Shown piece by piece: positions 1 through 8,601 of a DNA stretch of 64,000 bases. Source of the DNA: Streptomyces caniscabiei (GTDB lineage: Bacteria > Actinomycetota > Actinomycetes > Streptomycetales > Streptomycetaceae); the NCBI RefSeq assembly GCF_014930365.1, contig NZ_JABXWI010000005.1, forward strand, positions 124,001 to 188,000, written 5' to 3'. The translations under genes were made by a program, and so were the position numbers. The notes beneath the pieces were generated by a model, which was not told where the DNA came from, ran no database searches, and saw nothing but the letters and a program-made list of their open reading frames with translations. How positions within the stretch are numbered: the stretch's first letter is position 1; every line of letters starts with the position of its first letter.

Positions 1-367
1 CGACGTCCCGGGCGTCGCCGGAGGCCCCGATCCAGGTCATCTCCGTACGGGCGGCGGTGACCGCGACGGTCTCCCGGTACACGCCCGGGGCCACGACCAG
101 CGTGTATCCACTCCCGCTCGCGGCGGTGACGGCGGCCTGGACGGTGGTGAAGTCACCGGCGCCGCCGGCGTCCACGTACAGGGTCAGGGCGTCGAGGCGG
201 GCGGACGGCGATCCGTACCGCCCGAAGACCCGGCGGCCGCGGGCAGCACGGTCGGCCTCGGCCGCCGGGGCCGCTTGGGCCGGGGTCGCGACGGCGAGCG
301 CGAGTGCGGTCCCGACCCCGGCGGCCACGAACGACCGTCTGCTCGGCCCCGGGTGGCGCTCGGCCAT
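1..367 (-). CDS. Secreted pectinesterase (CE8), 3' end outside window
   Basis: Reading on the minus strand from ATG at 367 gives 122 residues before the window edge, so only the N-terminus is present. It begins with a Tat-like signal (twin Arg at residues 10-11, 'SRRSFVAAG', then an Ala-rich stretch ending near 'AQAAPA'). The mature start 'YVDAGGAGDFTTVQAA' and 'PGVYRE' are the usual opening of carbohydrate esterase family 8 pectinesterases, which demethylate pectin outside the cell. The catalytic Asp residues lie beyond the edge. The start shares one base with the stop of the pectate lyase upstream (TGATG), so the two are probably translationally coupled and act on the same polymer: demethylation creates the substrate for the lyase. 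Confidence 0.85.
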   Translation of the reverse strand, partial: MAERHPGPSRRSFVAAGVGTALALAVATPAQAAPAAEADRAARGRRVFGRYGSPSARLDALTLYVDAGGAGDFTTVQAAVTAASGSGYTLVVAPGVYRETVAVTAARTEMTWIGASGDARDV

Positions 368-1674
368 CAGCAGACCTTCCCGGCGCCCGCGCGGTTCGCG
401 ACGATGCCCGGCACCGCGCGCGGCGAGTCGACCTTGGTCCGCAGGGTGGGTGTCCAGCCGGCGCCGGAGCGGAGGAACTCCGCGGGGATCTCGGCGTTGT
501 GGACGGCGATGAGGTCCGTCAGCCTGCCGTTGACGTAGTTGTTCTCGGCGGTGAGCGGGGAGTCGTTCCACCTCTTCAGGGCCTTGCCGACGCTCGCGCC
601 CGCCGGCAGCGTGATCGCGTTGTCGCTGGCGTGGAGCTGCGAGGACAGGCCGACACCGAAGATGTAGTAGTCGTCCTTCTGCTCCTCGGTCACCAGGTAG
701 TGGTTGTTGTAGACGTCGACCTGGCCGAACCGCACGCGCGGGGAGCGCTGGAGGATCCCGTCGAAGCGGTTGTGGTGCATGGTGACCTTGAGCTTGCCGG
801 CGTCGAGGGCGGCGGTGCCGTCGCTGTTGCCGATCAGCATGTTCTTGTCGTGGTTCTCGAAGCGGTTCCAGGAGACGGTCACGTAGTTGGAGCCGCGCAC
901 GATGTCGGTCAGGCCGTCGTGCTGCTGGAAGACCTTGCCGAAGTAGACCGGCCGCTCTCTGTCGGGGTGGCGCCCGTCGGTGAACGTGTTGTGGTCGAGC
1001 CAGACATGGTCGGTGCCGAACACGACGACGGCGTCGTACTCGGAGTTCCAGTTGCCGGTGTTGTTGTCGTCGGTGGGGTCCCACTTGGGGAAGCAGTCGA
1101 GCGGCGCCTCGATGGTGAGGTTGCGCAGGATGACGTTGGAGACACCCTTGATCTGGAGGCTGCCGCCGAGGATGCCGGAGTTCTTGCCGACGCCGACGAT
1201 GGTGGTGTTGCTGGGGATGTTGGCCTTGATCGCCGAGTCCTGGTTGGCCATGGAGGCGACCCGCGCGTCCTCCTGGGGGCCCTTGGCGACCTGGTCGTTG
1301 CCGTAGGTGGCCGGGTCGTAGTCCTTCAGGTACTGCTGGAGGTCGTACCCGCCGGCGACGAAGGCCTCGCAGCCCTCGGCGACGGCGTCGATCATCCCCT
1401 TCACCTTGATGATCTTCGGGGCGTTTCCGCCGGTCGCCAGCGCGGCCTTGAACTCGGCCCAGGTGGTGACCGTGTAGACATGCTCGGCGTCGGCCGCCGA
1501 GCCACCGGTGGTGCCGCCTTCGGCCGAGCCCCATCCGTCCCCGGCGCCGAGGACCTGCCGGCCGAGATCACTGCCCTGGGCCTGGGCGACACCGGTGCCG
1601 GCGACCCCGAGCACGAGCGCGGTGCAGCCGACGACAGATGTCATGACATGGGCATGCCAGATACGAGGACGCAT
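367..1674 (-). CDS. Secreted pectate lyase, PL1 family
   Basis: 435 aa. Start chosen at ATG 1674 because GAAAGGAAC lies about 6 nt before it and a signal peptide follows directly (hydrophobic 'TSVVGCTALVLGVAGTGVAQAQ'); the open frame continues upstream without supporting signals. The PL1 parallel beta-helix signature is clear: 'GGTTGG' near residue 53, 'NTTIVGVG', 'VWLDHNTFTDG', 'VTVSWNRFENHDK', 'LLQR'-type segment 'GILQRSPRVRFGQVDVYNNHY' region holding the catalytic Arg. It cleaves de-esterified polygalacturonate by calcium-dependent beta-elimination. It closely resembles the pectate lyase at 9770-11074, suggesting a duplication within the locus. Followed by a pectinesterase start overlapping its stop. 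Confidence 0.93.
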   Translation of the reverse strand: MRPRIWHAHVMTSVVGCTALVLGVAGTGVAQAQGSDLGRQVLGAGDGWGSAEGGTTGGSAADAEHVYTVTTWAEFKAALATGGNAPKIIKVKGMIDAVAEGCEAFVAGGYDLQQYLKDYDPATYGNDQVAKGPQEDARVASMANQDSAIKANIPSNTTIVGVGKNSGILGGSLQIKGVSNVILRNLTIEAPLDCFPKWDPTDDNNTGNWNSEYDAVVVFGTDHVWLDHNTFTDGRHPDRERPVYFGKVFQQHDGLTDIVRGSNYVTVSWNRFENHDKNMLIGNSDGTAALDAGKLKVTMHHNRFDGILQRSPRVRFGQVDVYNNHYLVTEEQKDDYYIFGVGLSSQLHASDNAITLPAGASVGKALKRWNDSPLTAENNYVNGRLTDLIAVHNAEIPAEFLRSGAGWTPTLRTKVDSPRAVPGIVANRAGAGKVC

Positions 1675-1709
1675 GTGTGCGGTTCCTTTCAAAGCAAAGG
1701 GGGATGTCG

Positions 1710-1776
1710 AGCCCCTGCAAAGGGGCGCGGGGAACTGCGCGACCAGCCACAACGGCCCCGCAGCCGAAAACCGACC
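1710..1776. repeat. Intergenic repeat element copy 1 with small hairpin
   Basis: Holds the hairpin GCCCCT-GCAA-AGGGGC (1711-1726) followed by GCGCGGGGAACTGCGCGACC. The same core recurs in inverted or direct orientation near 13060-13097, 46610-46641 and 46870-46901. It lies between the acetylesterase stop and the pectate lyase start, so it may serve as a transcription attenuator or simply be a dispersed repeat. Confidence 0.6.
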
Positions 1777-1789
1777 TACGAGCGGAGCA

Positions 1790-2596
1790 CTACGCTTCCG
1801 GCCAGGTGATCCACGACTCCGGGATCTCTTCGCCCAATCGACGAACGTCCCGCGGCGAAAGCACCCGACGGCGCAGCAACTCACCCGCCACCAGCCGGGC
1901 CACGGCAATCGCTCCCGGCGGGTTGAAGTGCGTGTTGTCCTGCTCGGTCGCGGTCCAGTTGAAGTACTTCTTGGTCTCCTCGACCCCGAGCCGCTGCCAC
2001 AACGCGATGGACAGCGCCTGGATGTCGAGGAGGGCGACACCCTCCTCCGCGGCGAGAGCGATCGCCGCTGCCGGATAGTCGCCGTGGGTCGGTACGGCGT
2101 TGCCGCTCGCGTCGAACTTTCTGCGCTCGACGGAGGTGGCGAGCACCGGCCGGGCGCCCCGCGCCCGCGCACCGTCGATGTACTGGCGCAGGTGGTCCTG
2201 GTACGTCGTCCACGGCTCGGTGTACCGCGTGGGATCGGCGATCTTGGAGTCGTTGTGCCCGAACTGGATGACGAGGAAGTCCCCGGGCCGGATCGCCCCG
2301 AGGATGACGTCGAGCCGCCCCTCGTCGATGAAGCTCTTCGAACTCCGGCCGTTCACGGCGTGGTTGGAGACCGCCAGCCCCTTCCCGAGGAAGAACGGCA
2401 GCGCCATCCCCCACCCGGTCTCGGGCGCGGCGTCGGCGTACTTCTGGGCGGCGGTGGAGTCGCCGGCGATGTAGAGGGTGCGCTCTCGCCGGGGACCGCC
2501 GGAGGCCGCGGCGGCGGACGCGGGGCCCGTGGCGGCGACGGCGAGCGGAACAGCGGCGAGCGCCGCGGTGGTGACCTGTCTACGGGTGAGTGACAC
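1790..2596 (-). CDS. Secreted rhamnogalacturonan acetylesterase-like SGNH hydrolase (CE12)
   Basis: 268 aa from GTG 2596. Signal peptide with a Tat-like 'LTRRQVTTAALAAVPLAVA' start. SGNH blocks are visible: 'YIAGDSTAA' (nucleophile Ser at about residue 47), 'GWGMALP', 'NGRSSKSF', 'VIQFGHNDSK' and the terminal 'DNTHFNPPGA' carrying the catalytic Asp/His. This order is typical of rhamnogalacturonan acetylesterases of CE12, which remove acetyl groups from hairy-region pectin. The neighbours are pectate lyases and a pectinesterase. An alternative is another CE12 acetylesterase acting on acetylated polygalacturonan or xylan; the context favours pectin. It is separated from the lipoprotein gene upstream by a strong hairpin, so it may have its own promoter. 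Confidence 0.85.
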   Translation of the reverse strand: MSLTRRQVTTAALAAVPLAVAATGPASAAAASGGPRRERTLYIAGDSTAAQKYADAAPETGWGMALPFFLGKGLAVSNHAVNGRSSKSFIDEGRLDVILGAIRPGDFLVIQFGHNDSKIADPTRYTEPWTTYQDHLRQYIDGARARGARPVLATSVERRKFDASGNAVPTHGDYPAAAIALAAEEGVALLDIQALSIALWQRLGVEETKKYFNWTATEQDNTHFNPPGAIAVARLVAGELLRRRVLSPRDVRRLGEEIPESWITWPEA

Positions 2597-2625
2597 GTGC
2601 GGGTGCCTTTCTCAACAGGGGTTAC

Positions 2626-2650
2626 CCCCGCGCCCCGAAGGGGCGCGGGG
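2626..2650 (-). terminator. Strong GC hairpin after the binding-protein gene
   Basis: CCCCGCGCCCC, loop GAA, GGGGCGCGGGG: an 11-bp perfect stem with a 3-nt loop, placed between the sugar-binding lipoprotein gene and the acetylesterase. No U-tract follows, which is common for Streptomyces terminators. The right flank resembles the dispersed intergenic repeat seen elsewhere in the window. Confidence 0.55.
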
Positions 2651-2733
2651 CCGTGACATGTGCGGCTCCGCCGCGTGGGCGCGACCAGCCCCGACAAGCC
2701 GTCAGCCGGCCGCGAACGAACCGGACCGAGCTC

Positions 2734-4080
2734 TCAGCCCTTCTTCTGCTCGTTCCACTCGGCCTGCGCCGTGTTCAGCTGGTCGGCGAGCGTGTCCAGG
2801 AACTCCTTCGCCGTGCTCTGCCCGTCCATCACCTTCTGGAAGGCCGGCTCGTTGTCGGCCTTGGAGATCGTGTTCCAGTCCGGCAGGTAGTACGGCAGCT
2901 GCACGATCGAGGTCGAGCCGTCGGTCAGCGCGGCGGCGGCGAGCTTCGTCGGCTCCGCCTCGGAGATCCAGGTGTCCTTCGCGGCGTCGTTGTTCGACGG
3001 CACCTGTCCGGCCGACTTGTTGAACTTGGAGTTCTCCTCGTGCGAGGTCGCGAACTCGATGAACTTCCAGGCGGCTTCCTTGTTCTTCGAGCTCTTGAAC
3101 ATGCCGAGCCCGTCGACCGGGTTGGACACCTGGACCCGCTTGCCGTCGGGACCGGTCGGCTGCGGGATGCCCCGGAACTTGTCGCCGAACGCCTTCACAT
3201 GGTCCTGGTAGGAGCCCAGGTTGTGGTTGAGCATGCCGATCGTGCCGGAGTCGAACTGCGCGACCATCTTGGTGAAGTCGTTGTTGAGGTCGGCCGCGGG
3301 CGTGACCTTCTTGTAGAGGCCGACGTACTTCTCCAGGGCCGCGACGTTCTTCGGGTCGTTGACGGTGGTCTTCTCACCGCTCGCGTCCCAGAACGAGGTG
3401 ATCCCGGACTGCCCGTACATCGCGTCCAGCGCCTGCGCGATGGAGCCGGCGCCGCCGCGGATGGTGTAGCCGAACTTGTTCTTGTCCTTGTCGGTGAGCT
3501 TCTCCGCGGCCTTGTAGAACTTGTCCCAGTCGGTCGGCGCGGCCAGGCCCGCCGCCTTGAACAGGTCGGTGCGGTAGTAGAGGACACCGTTGTTGGCGGA
3601 GGTCGGGATCGAGTAGAGGGAGTCGCCGCCGCCGGCGGACTTCAGCGACTCGACCATCGCCTCGTTGAGCTTGCCGCTGAGGGAGGACTTGGAGAGCCGG
3701 TTGTCGAGGGGCTCCAGCGCGCCCTGCGCGGCGAACCCGGCGGCCATGGCCGCGCCGACACCGCCGACGTCCGGCAGGCCGCCGCCCTGGATGGCGGTGT
3801 CGACCTTGGACTGGTACTCGGTGGCGGCGATCCCGACGTACTCGACCTTGATGTCCGGGTTGGCCTTCTCGAAGTCGGCGATGATCTCCTTCCAGATCTC
3901 GGTGCGGACACCGCCGTTGTTGTCCCAGAAGAGAACCTTGCCCTTGCCGCTGCCTTCGGAGCCCTTGTCCCCGCCCGCGCCGCTGCCGTCGTCACCGCAG
4001 GCGGTGGCGGTCAGCGCGAGAACGGAACCCAGGGCGACGGCCGCGGCGGCACGCCTGCTTCTGCGATTGCTGATCTTCAT
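2734..4080 (-). CDS. ABC transporter sugar-binding lipoprotein (pectin-derived oligosaccharide)
   Basis: 448 aa. N-terminal lipoprotein signal 'AVALGSVLALTATACGDD' with lipobox LTATAC (Cys about residue 28), then a Gly/Ser/Asp linker and a family 1 extracellular solute-binding fold ('GKVLFWDNNGG', 'IIADFEKANPDIKVEYV', 'LPDVGGVGAA'). Its likely partners are the two permeases at 11071-12926 on the same strand; the intervening genes are pectinolytic. The probable ligand is an oligogalacturonide or side-chain oligosaccharide, inferred only from context. No ATPase gene is present in the locus, in keeping with the shared MsiK-type ATPase known from Streptomyces. Confidence 0.88.
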   Translation of the reverse strand: MKISNRRSRRAAAAVALGSVLALTATACGDDGSGAGGDKGSEGSGKGKVLFWDNNGGVRTEIWKEIIADFEKANPDIKVEYVGIAATEYQSKVDTAIQGGGLPDVGGVGAAMAAGFAAQGALEPLDNRLSKSSLSGKLNEAMVESLKSAGGGDSLYSIPTSANNGVLYYRTDLFKAAGLAAPTDWDKFYKAAEKLTDKDKNKFGYTIRGGAGSIAQALDAMYGQSGITSFWDASGEKTTVNDPKNVAALEKYVGLYKKVTPAADLNNDFTKMVAQFDSGTIGMLNHNLGSYQDHVKAFGDKFRGIPQPTGPDGKRVQVSNPVDGLGMFKSSKNKEAAWKFIEFATSHEENSKFNKSAGQVPSNNDAAKDTWISEAEPTKLAAAALTDGSTSIVQLPYYLPDWNTISKADNEPAFQKVMDGQSTAKEFLDTLADQLNTAQAEWNEQKKG

Positions 4081-4151
4081 TGAACGGCTCTCTTCTTCTG
4101 GATACGAGGGTTATGAAGTTGTGGGGGGTCTGTGCTGTCTCCGGGGCGGAC

Positions 4152-6161
4152 TCAGTGGCCGGCGCGACCGCGATGCGGCGCCCAGCCGTCCGTCCCCGCG
4201 AGGTACTTGGTGACCGTGTGGGTCGAGGCGGCCGCGTCGTGGAGCTGCGGCCGGTCGGCGGTGACCGCGGACCCCGGCCCGTACGTCCGGTACTCCGTGA
4301 ACCGCGCGTCCTTCCAGGAGAAGCCGCTCATGTCCGTCCACGGCGACGACTTGATCGCGGCGGGCAGTTCGGTCTCCCGGAAGAGCACCTGGGCGATCGC
4401 GTCCGGCTCGCCGCCCGGGTGCCAGGGCCGGCCGAGGTGGTACGTCCCGGCGGGCGCGTCGCTGACGACCTTCGACCGGGTGATCAGGAACCCGTAGGGG
4501 TTCTGCTTCCAGGTCGAGGCGGCCGTGATGTAGCCGTTGTTGCTGTCCGAGCCCCGGCTGAGCGCCTTGATCAGGGAGCGCTCGATGACGGTGGTGGCCC
4601 GGCCGTAGATGAAGTCGACATCGCCCTCGATGTAGGAGTCGCGGATGTAGACCCGGCTGACGACGTCGAGCTTGGGGCTGTCCGTCATCAGGGTGTCCTG
4701 GTTGCCCAGGAAGGCCGTGTTCTCGAAGACGATCCGGTCGCCGGTGGTCTTCATCGCGAGCGCCTGCTCGCCGTTCACCTCGTGCGCGGCCTCGTCGAAG
4801 TCGTTGCTGAAGGTGAGATTGCGGGCGGTGACGTCACTGGCGAGGATCCGCACGGTGGCGCTGCCGTTGGAGCCGCCGTTCGCGGCGGGTGTGTCGAAGA
4901 CGATGACGGTGTCCGAGCGATCTTGTCCAGTCCCCTGCAGCACCAGATTCGGCTTGTTCGCGGGGATCAGGACCTTGGCCCGGTAGGTGCCGGGCGCGAT
5001 GCGGATCGTGACGGTGCCGTCGTTGCCGGCGGGCACGGCGTCGACGGCTGCCTGCACGGTCGCGTGGTCGCCGGGGACGTTCAGCACGGTGTTCGTGCCG
5101 AGCGTCTTCTGCGGGCCGGAGAACCGGGTGACCAGCGCGGGGACTGCGGCGGCCGGGTCGAGCCGGTAGCGGTAGAAGTCCCTCGGGTCGAAGGCCGCGC
5201 CCCAGGTCTCCTGCCGTCCGCTGACGTTCTTCAGGATCGATCCCCGCTGCACCAACTCGGCGGTGGCGTCGGCCTGGTAGGGGTGCTGGACGCCGTCGTA
5301 GTAGCTGTTCTCGATGACCATCCTGGTCCGGCCGCGCGCCCAGTTCCCGTACGTCCACACGGGGTCGCCGTCGGACACCTGCGCCGAGAGGTAGTTGTTG
5401 TAGAGGTGGGCGTAGGCGCAGTTGTCGGCGGAGGGGTTGCGCTGTTTGGTGCCGGTGAACCAGTTGTGGTCGATGGTGATCTCGGTCTGGAGATTCGTCG
5501 TCCAGCCGATGCCGAGGGCCTTGTTGTGGTTCTTGAACTGGTTGTGGGAGACGGTGATGTACCGACTGTCCTTGCGGATGTCGAGCAGCCCGTCGCCCAT
5601 GTGCTCGAAGCGGTTGTGGTCGATCCAGACGTGGTCGACGGTGTCCATCTGGATCGCGTCGAAGTCGGTGGTCTTGCCGTCCCAGTCGCCCTCGACGTAG
5701 GAGTCCCGGATCGTCAGATTGCGGATGATGACGTTGCTGGTCCCGGGGTTGAGGTGCAGTTCGCCGTGGACGATCTCGGCACTGTCGCCGACGCCGATGA
5801 TCGTCTTGTTCGAGGTCACGACCACGTCGGAGCCGAAGGGTTCGACGTCGACGGTCCCCTTGACCCGGATGACGTACGGCTCCTCGGCGGACGCGTACCG
5901 CGCCAGTGCGGCCTGGTCGGTGACGGTCACGACCTTGCCGCCCGCGCCGCCGGTGGTGCCGCCGTCGAGGGAGGCGAACCCGTGCGGGCGGTCGGTCCAG
6001 CGGGGTGCCGCGCCGTACCCGGCGGCGGCGTCGGCGGCCGTCGCGGGCTGTGCGGCCTCCGCCGGGGTGAACGCGCCGACGACGAACGAGGCGATCAGTG
6101 CGGTGACGGCGGCGAGGGTTCTCCCCCGGCGCGGCAAGCGCTTGCTACGGAGGTGCGTCAT
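4152..6161 (-). CDS. Bifunctional secreted pectate lyase (PL1)-pectinesterase (CE8) fusion
   Basis: 669 aa from ATG 6161 (GGGAG 6-7 nt upstream); the open frame upstream is not supported. A signal peptide ending near 'PAEA' precedes a PL1 domain (about residues 45-370: 'SLDGGTTGGAGGKV', 'VVTSNKTIIGVG', 'VWIDHNRFEHMGDGLLDI', 'TKQRNPSADNC', 'AHLYNNYL'). Next comes a CE8 domain (about 375-669: 'GTYRAKVLIPANKPNLVLQG', 'QALAMKTTGDRIVFENTAFLGNQDTL', 'GDVDFIYGRATTVIERS', 'YHLGRPWHPGG', 'FTEYRTYGPGS'). The CE8 Gln/Asp residues and the active-site Arg are all visible, so both halves look active. One polypeptide thus demethylates pectin and cleaves the product. A 12-bp palindrome lies in the signal-peptide codons. 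Confidence 0.93.
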   Translation of the reverse strand: MTHLRSKRLPRRGRTLAAVTALIASFVVGAFTPAEAAQPATAADAAAGYGAAPRWTDRPHGFASLDGGTTGGAGGKVVTVTDQAALARYASAEEPYVIRVKGTVDVEPFGSDVVVTSNKTIIGVGDSAEIVHGELHLNPGTSNVIIRNLTIRDSYVEGDWDGKTTDFDAIQMDTVDHVWIDHNRFEHMGDGLLDIRKDSRYITVSHNQFKNHNKALGIGWTTNLQTEITIDHNWFTGTKQRNPSADNCAYAHLYNNYLSAQVSDGDPVWTYGNWARGRTRMVIENSYYDGVQHPYQADATAELVQRGSILKNVSGRQETWGAAFDPRDFYRYRLDPAAAVPALVTRFSGPQKTLGTNTVLNVPGDHATVQAAVDAVPAGNDGTVTIRIAPGTYRAKVLIPANKPNLVLQGTGQDRSDTVIVFDTPAANGGSNGSATVRILASDVTARNLTFSNDFDEAAHEVNGEQALAMKTTGDRIVFENTAFLGNQDTLMTDSPKLDVVSRVYIRDSYIEGDVDFIYGRATTVIERSLIKALSRGSDSNNGYITAASTWKQNPYGFLITRSKVVSDAPAGTYHLGRPWHPGGEPDAIAQVLFRETELPAAIKSSPWTDMSGFSWKDARFTEYRTYGPGSAVTADRPQLHDAAASTHTVTKYLAGTDGWAPHRGRAGH
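6134..6145. promoter_or_regulatory. Perfect 12-bp palindrome inside the fusion-gene 5' coding region
   Basis: GCAAGCGCTTGC, a perfect palindrome with the AAGCGCTT core typical of LacI-family operators, 16-27 bp inside the coding sequence. A very similar core lies upstream of the permease operon at 12982-12993. A shared regulator is possible; no LacI gene is in the window. Confidence 0.4.
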
Positions 6162-6193
6162 TGCGGCTCCCAACAGGCGTACGAGGACTGCGG

Positions 6194-7756
6194 TCAGGCG
6201 GTGGTGTCCCGCGCGGCGGTGATCCGGAACTGCGTGAACGTGGCCGCCCCGGCGTGGCCCCCGCCGGTGGGCGCGACCGCGAAGAGGCCGAGCAGGGCGC
6301 CGACCCAGCGCCAGGGGGTCGCGGCGAAGACCTGTCCCGAGGGCTGCCACCCCTCCCCCACGTCGTAGGAGAACCGGCAGCGCGCCCCGGCCGAGGTCTC
6401 GATCCGCAGCCGGGCCCGTCCCCCGGGCGCCGGGCGCGCGTGATCGGCGTCCCGTTCCCGCTCGGCGACGGTCTCGGCGAACCGGTGGACGAGGTGCACG
6501 GTCCCGTCGGCGCCCCGCTGGAGCCCGATCCAGCGGAACGCGTCCCCGAGCACGGCGAGCCCGGCGCGCGCTCCCGGTTCCTCACTGTCGAGCCTCAGGT
6601 CCACCTCGACGACGGCGGGGATCCCCGGCAGCCGCTGTGTGAGCACATTCGCCAGTTTCCGCAGGTCGTGCGCGTGCACGGAGCGCACGCACGTGAGCCG
6701 CAGCCCGTCGCCGGAGTGCTGGGTGGCCCAGCCGTCCTGCGGGTTCGCGGTCCACTGCCACTGGCGTCCGAAGCGGCCGCCGGGGAAGTCGTCGTCGAGC
6801 GCGGGCGCGGCCGGCGGCTGCGTCGGCAGCTCCGGCTTGCGGTGGACCGCGACGGGGGCGCCGTCGTCGCCGAGCACGGGCCAGCCGTCCGGCCCCCAGC
6901 GCATCGGCTGGAGGTGGACGACCCTGCCGTAGGCGCCCCGCTGCTGGAAGTGCAGGAACCAGTCCTCGCCGGCCGCCGTGCGCACCCAGCCGCCCTGGTG
7001 CGGCCCGTTGACGTCGGTGTCCTTCTGCTCCAGGACGATCCGTTCCTCGTACGGGCCGAAGAAGTCACGGGAGCGTAAGGCGCCCTGCCAGCCGGTCTCC
7101 ACGCCCCCGGCGGGGGCGAAGATCCAGTACCAGCCGTCGTGACGGTAGAGCTTGGGCCCCTCCAGCGTGAACCAGCCGGGGAGCCGGTCCGCGTCGACGA
7201 TCACCTTGCCGTCGTCGAGCAGCCCCGTCCCGTCGGGCCGCATCCGGTGGCCGGTGAGCCGGTTCTTGACGCCGGAACGGGACTTGGCCCAGGCGTGCAC
7301 CAGGTACGCCTCGCCGGTCTCCTCGTCCCACAGCGGACAGGGGTCGATGAGTCCCTTGCCCTCCTTCACCAGGTGCGGCCGGGTCCAAGGGCCCCTGATC
7401 CCGGGGGCGTTGACCTGGAAGATGCCCTGGTCGGGGTCGCCCCAGAAGATCCAGAACCGGTCGTCGAAGTGGCGCAGCGAGGGCGCCCACACCCCGCAGT
7501 CGTGGCGCGGTGCCCTGAACTCGGCGGCGGGTTCGAGTAGATGCAGCGCGTGGCCGACGAGCGTCCAGTTGACCAGGTCCCGGGAGTGGAGCAGGGGAAG
7601 GCCCGGGGCCCGGCCGAAGCTGGAGGCCGTCATGTAGAAGTCGTCGGCCACGCGCAGGACGTCGGGGTCGGACCAGTCGGCGTCGAGGACCGGGTTGCGG
7701 TAGGTGCCGTCGCCCAGGTCGGCGGAGAAGGCGGGTGCGCTCACCGAGGTGGTCAC
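6194..7756 (-). CDS. Cytoplasmic GH43-family glycoside hydrolase
   Basis: 520 aa from GTG 7756, overlapping the upstream stop by 4 bp. No signal peptide. The five-bladed propeller residues of GH43 are visible: 'NPVLDADWSDPDVLR' (catalytic base Asp about residue 30), 'IDPCPLWDEETGEAYLVHAW' (pKa-modulating Asp) and 'FTLEGPKLYRHDGWYWIFAP' (acid Glu). The C-terminal ~190 residues ('DDFPGGRFGRQWQWTANPQDGW' region onward) form the concanavalin-like beta-sandwich found in GH43 xylosidases and arabinofuranosidases. It would release arabinose, xylose or galactose from imported pectin fragments. Exact specificity cannot be read from the sequence. It is 32 nt upstream of the fusion pectinase. Confidence 0.88.
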   Translation of the reverse strand: MTTSVSAPAFSADLGDGTYRNPVLDADWSDPDVLRVADDFYMTASSFGRAPGLPLLHSRDLVNWTLVGHALHLLEPAAEFRAPRHDCGVWAPSLRHFDDRFWIFWGDPDQGIFQVNAPGIRGPWTRPHLVKEGKGLIDPCPLWDEETGEAYLVHAWAKSRSGVKNRLTGHRMRPDGTGLLDDGKVIVDADRLPGWFTLEGPKLYRHDGWYWIFAPAGGVETGWQGALRSRDFFGPYEERIVLEQKDTDVNGPHQGGWVRTAAGEDWFLHFQQRGAYGRVVHLQPMRWGPDGWPVLGDDGAPVAVHRKPELPTQPPAAPALDDDFPGGRFGRQWQWTANPQDGWATQHSGDGLRLTCVRSVHAHDLRKLANVLTQRLPGIPAVVEVDLRLDSEEPGARAGLAVLGDAFRWIGLQRGADGTVHLVHRFAETVAERERDADHARPAPGGRARLRIETSAGARCRFSYDVGEGWQPSGQVFAATPWRWVGALLGLFAVAPTGGGHAGAATFTQFRITAARDTTA

Positions 7757-8601
7757 GGGCTCACCGCCTTGCGGACGAGGGCCGCCGCCTCGCCCCGGCC
7801 GAGGGTGCCGTCGGCGACGACGGTGACGACCCGGCGTACGGCCGTCCCGCCCGGCTCGACGGGAAGACGGTCGGTGTGGGCGAGGGAGGAGCCGACGCCC
7901 GGGTACTCGTCGGCGCGGACGAACCAGGGGTCGCGCCGGGTGGTCGCGGTGGCCCCGGCGAAGACGAGCGTCCAGTTCTCGCCGGCCAGGGCGAGCCAGT
8001 CGGCGCGGCTGCCGTGCGCCTCGGCCTCCCCCTCCGCCTCGGCGGTGAAGACCCGGGGTGCCGTGGCCTCCTTGCGGGCCCGCCAGAAGAAGCCGCCGTA
8101 CGCGGCGCCGGGGCGGCCGTTGGTGGCGGGGCTGCCGATCGACACCGGGTCGTCGGTGATGTTGGTGAGGGAGAAGGTGAAGTCCAGCGCCCAGGCGGAG
8201 TCGGTGAGTTCGGTGGCCGCGACGGTACGGCGTTCGCGCAGCAGCTCCCGGCCGGCCGCCACCCAGCGCAGCTCCTCGACGAAGCCGTCGGGGTCGCGCA
8301 GCTGGAAGGCGGTGTGGCGCTGGGAGCCGTGGTTGTCGAGCTCGGTCGGGCCCTGGTCGCGGACGTAGGTCCGTCCGCCCCAGAAGTTGTGCCCCTCGAC
8401 GTCGGGAACGGCGACACCGACGCCGAGGTGGTGGAGGTGGTCGGCGGGACTCAGCTCGGTGACCGCCGTACCGGACAGGGTGGTGACGGGATGCAGACAG
8501 GGGCGCGGGGAGAGCCGTTCCGGCAGCTCGGGCCGGGTGAGGTAGCGGCCCACCGGACGGCCCGCGACGCGCAGGATCAGGGAGTCGTCGGTGATCGTCA
8601 T
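7753..8601 (-). CDS. PmoA-like protein (DUF6807)
   Basis: 282 aa from ATG 8601, with ATGA overlap to the upstream oxidoreductase and GTGA overlap to GH43. The conserved features are 'RPCLHPVTT', 'DHLHHLGVGVAV' and 'NFWGGRTYV' near the first third, and 'GGFFWRAR' in the second half. The family was named after methane oxygenase PmoA but has no relation to methane oxidation; members sit in polysaccharide-use loci next to Gfo/Idh oxidoreductases, as here. The function is unknown; a sugar-binding or isomerase-like beta-sandwich is an inference. Cytoplasmic, no signal peptide. Confidence 0.8.
   Translation of the reverse strand: MTITDDSLILRVAGRPVGRYLTRPELPERLSPRPCLHPVTTLSGTAVTELSPADHLHHLGVGVAVPDVEGHNFWGGRTYVRDQGPTELDNHGSQRHTAFQLRDPDGFVEELRWVAAGRELLRERRTVAATELTDSAWALDFTFSLTNITDDPVSIGSPATNGRPGAAYGGFFWRARKEATAPRVFTAEAEGEAEAHGSRADWLALAGENWTLVFAGATATTRRDPWFVRADEYPGVGSSLAHTDRLPVEPGGTAVRRVVTVVADGTLGRGEAAALVRKAVSP

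Noticed and set aside
7753..8601. Methane monooxygenase subunit suggested by the PmoA name
   Set aside because: The family name is historical; the protein is soluble and sits among sugar genes.
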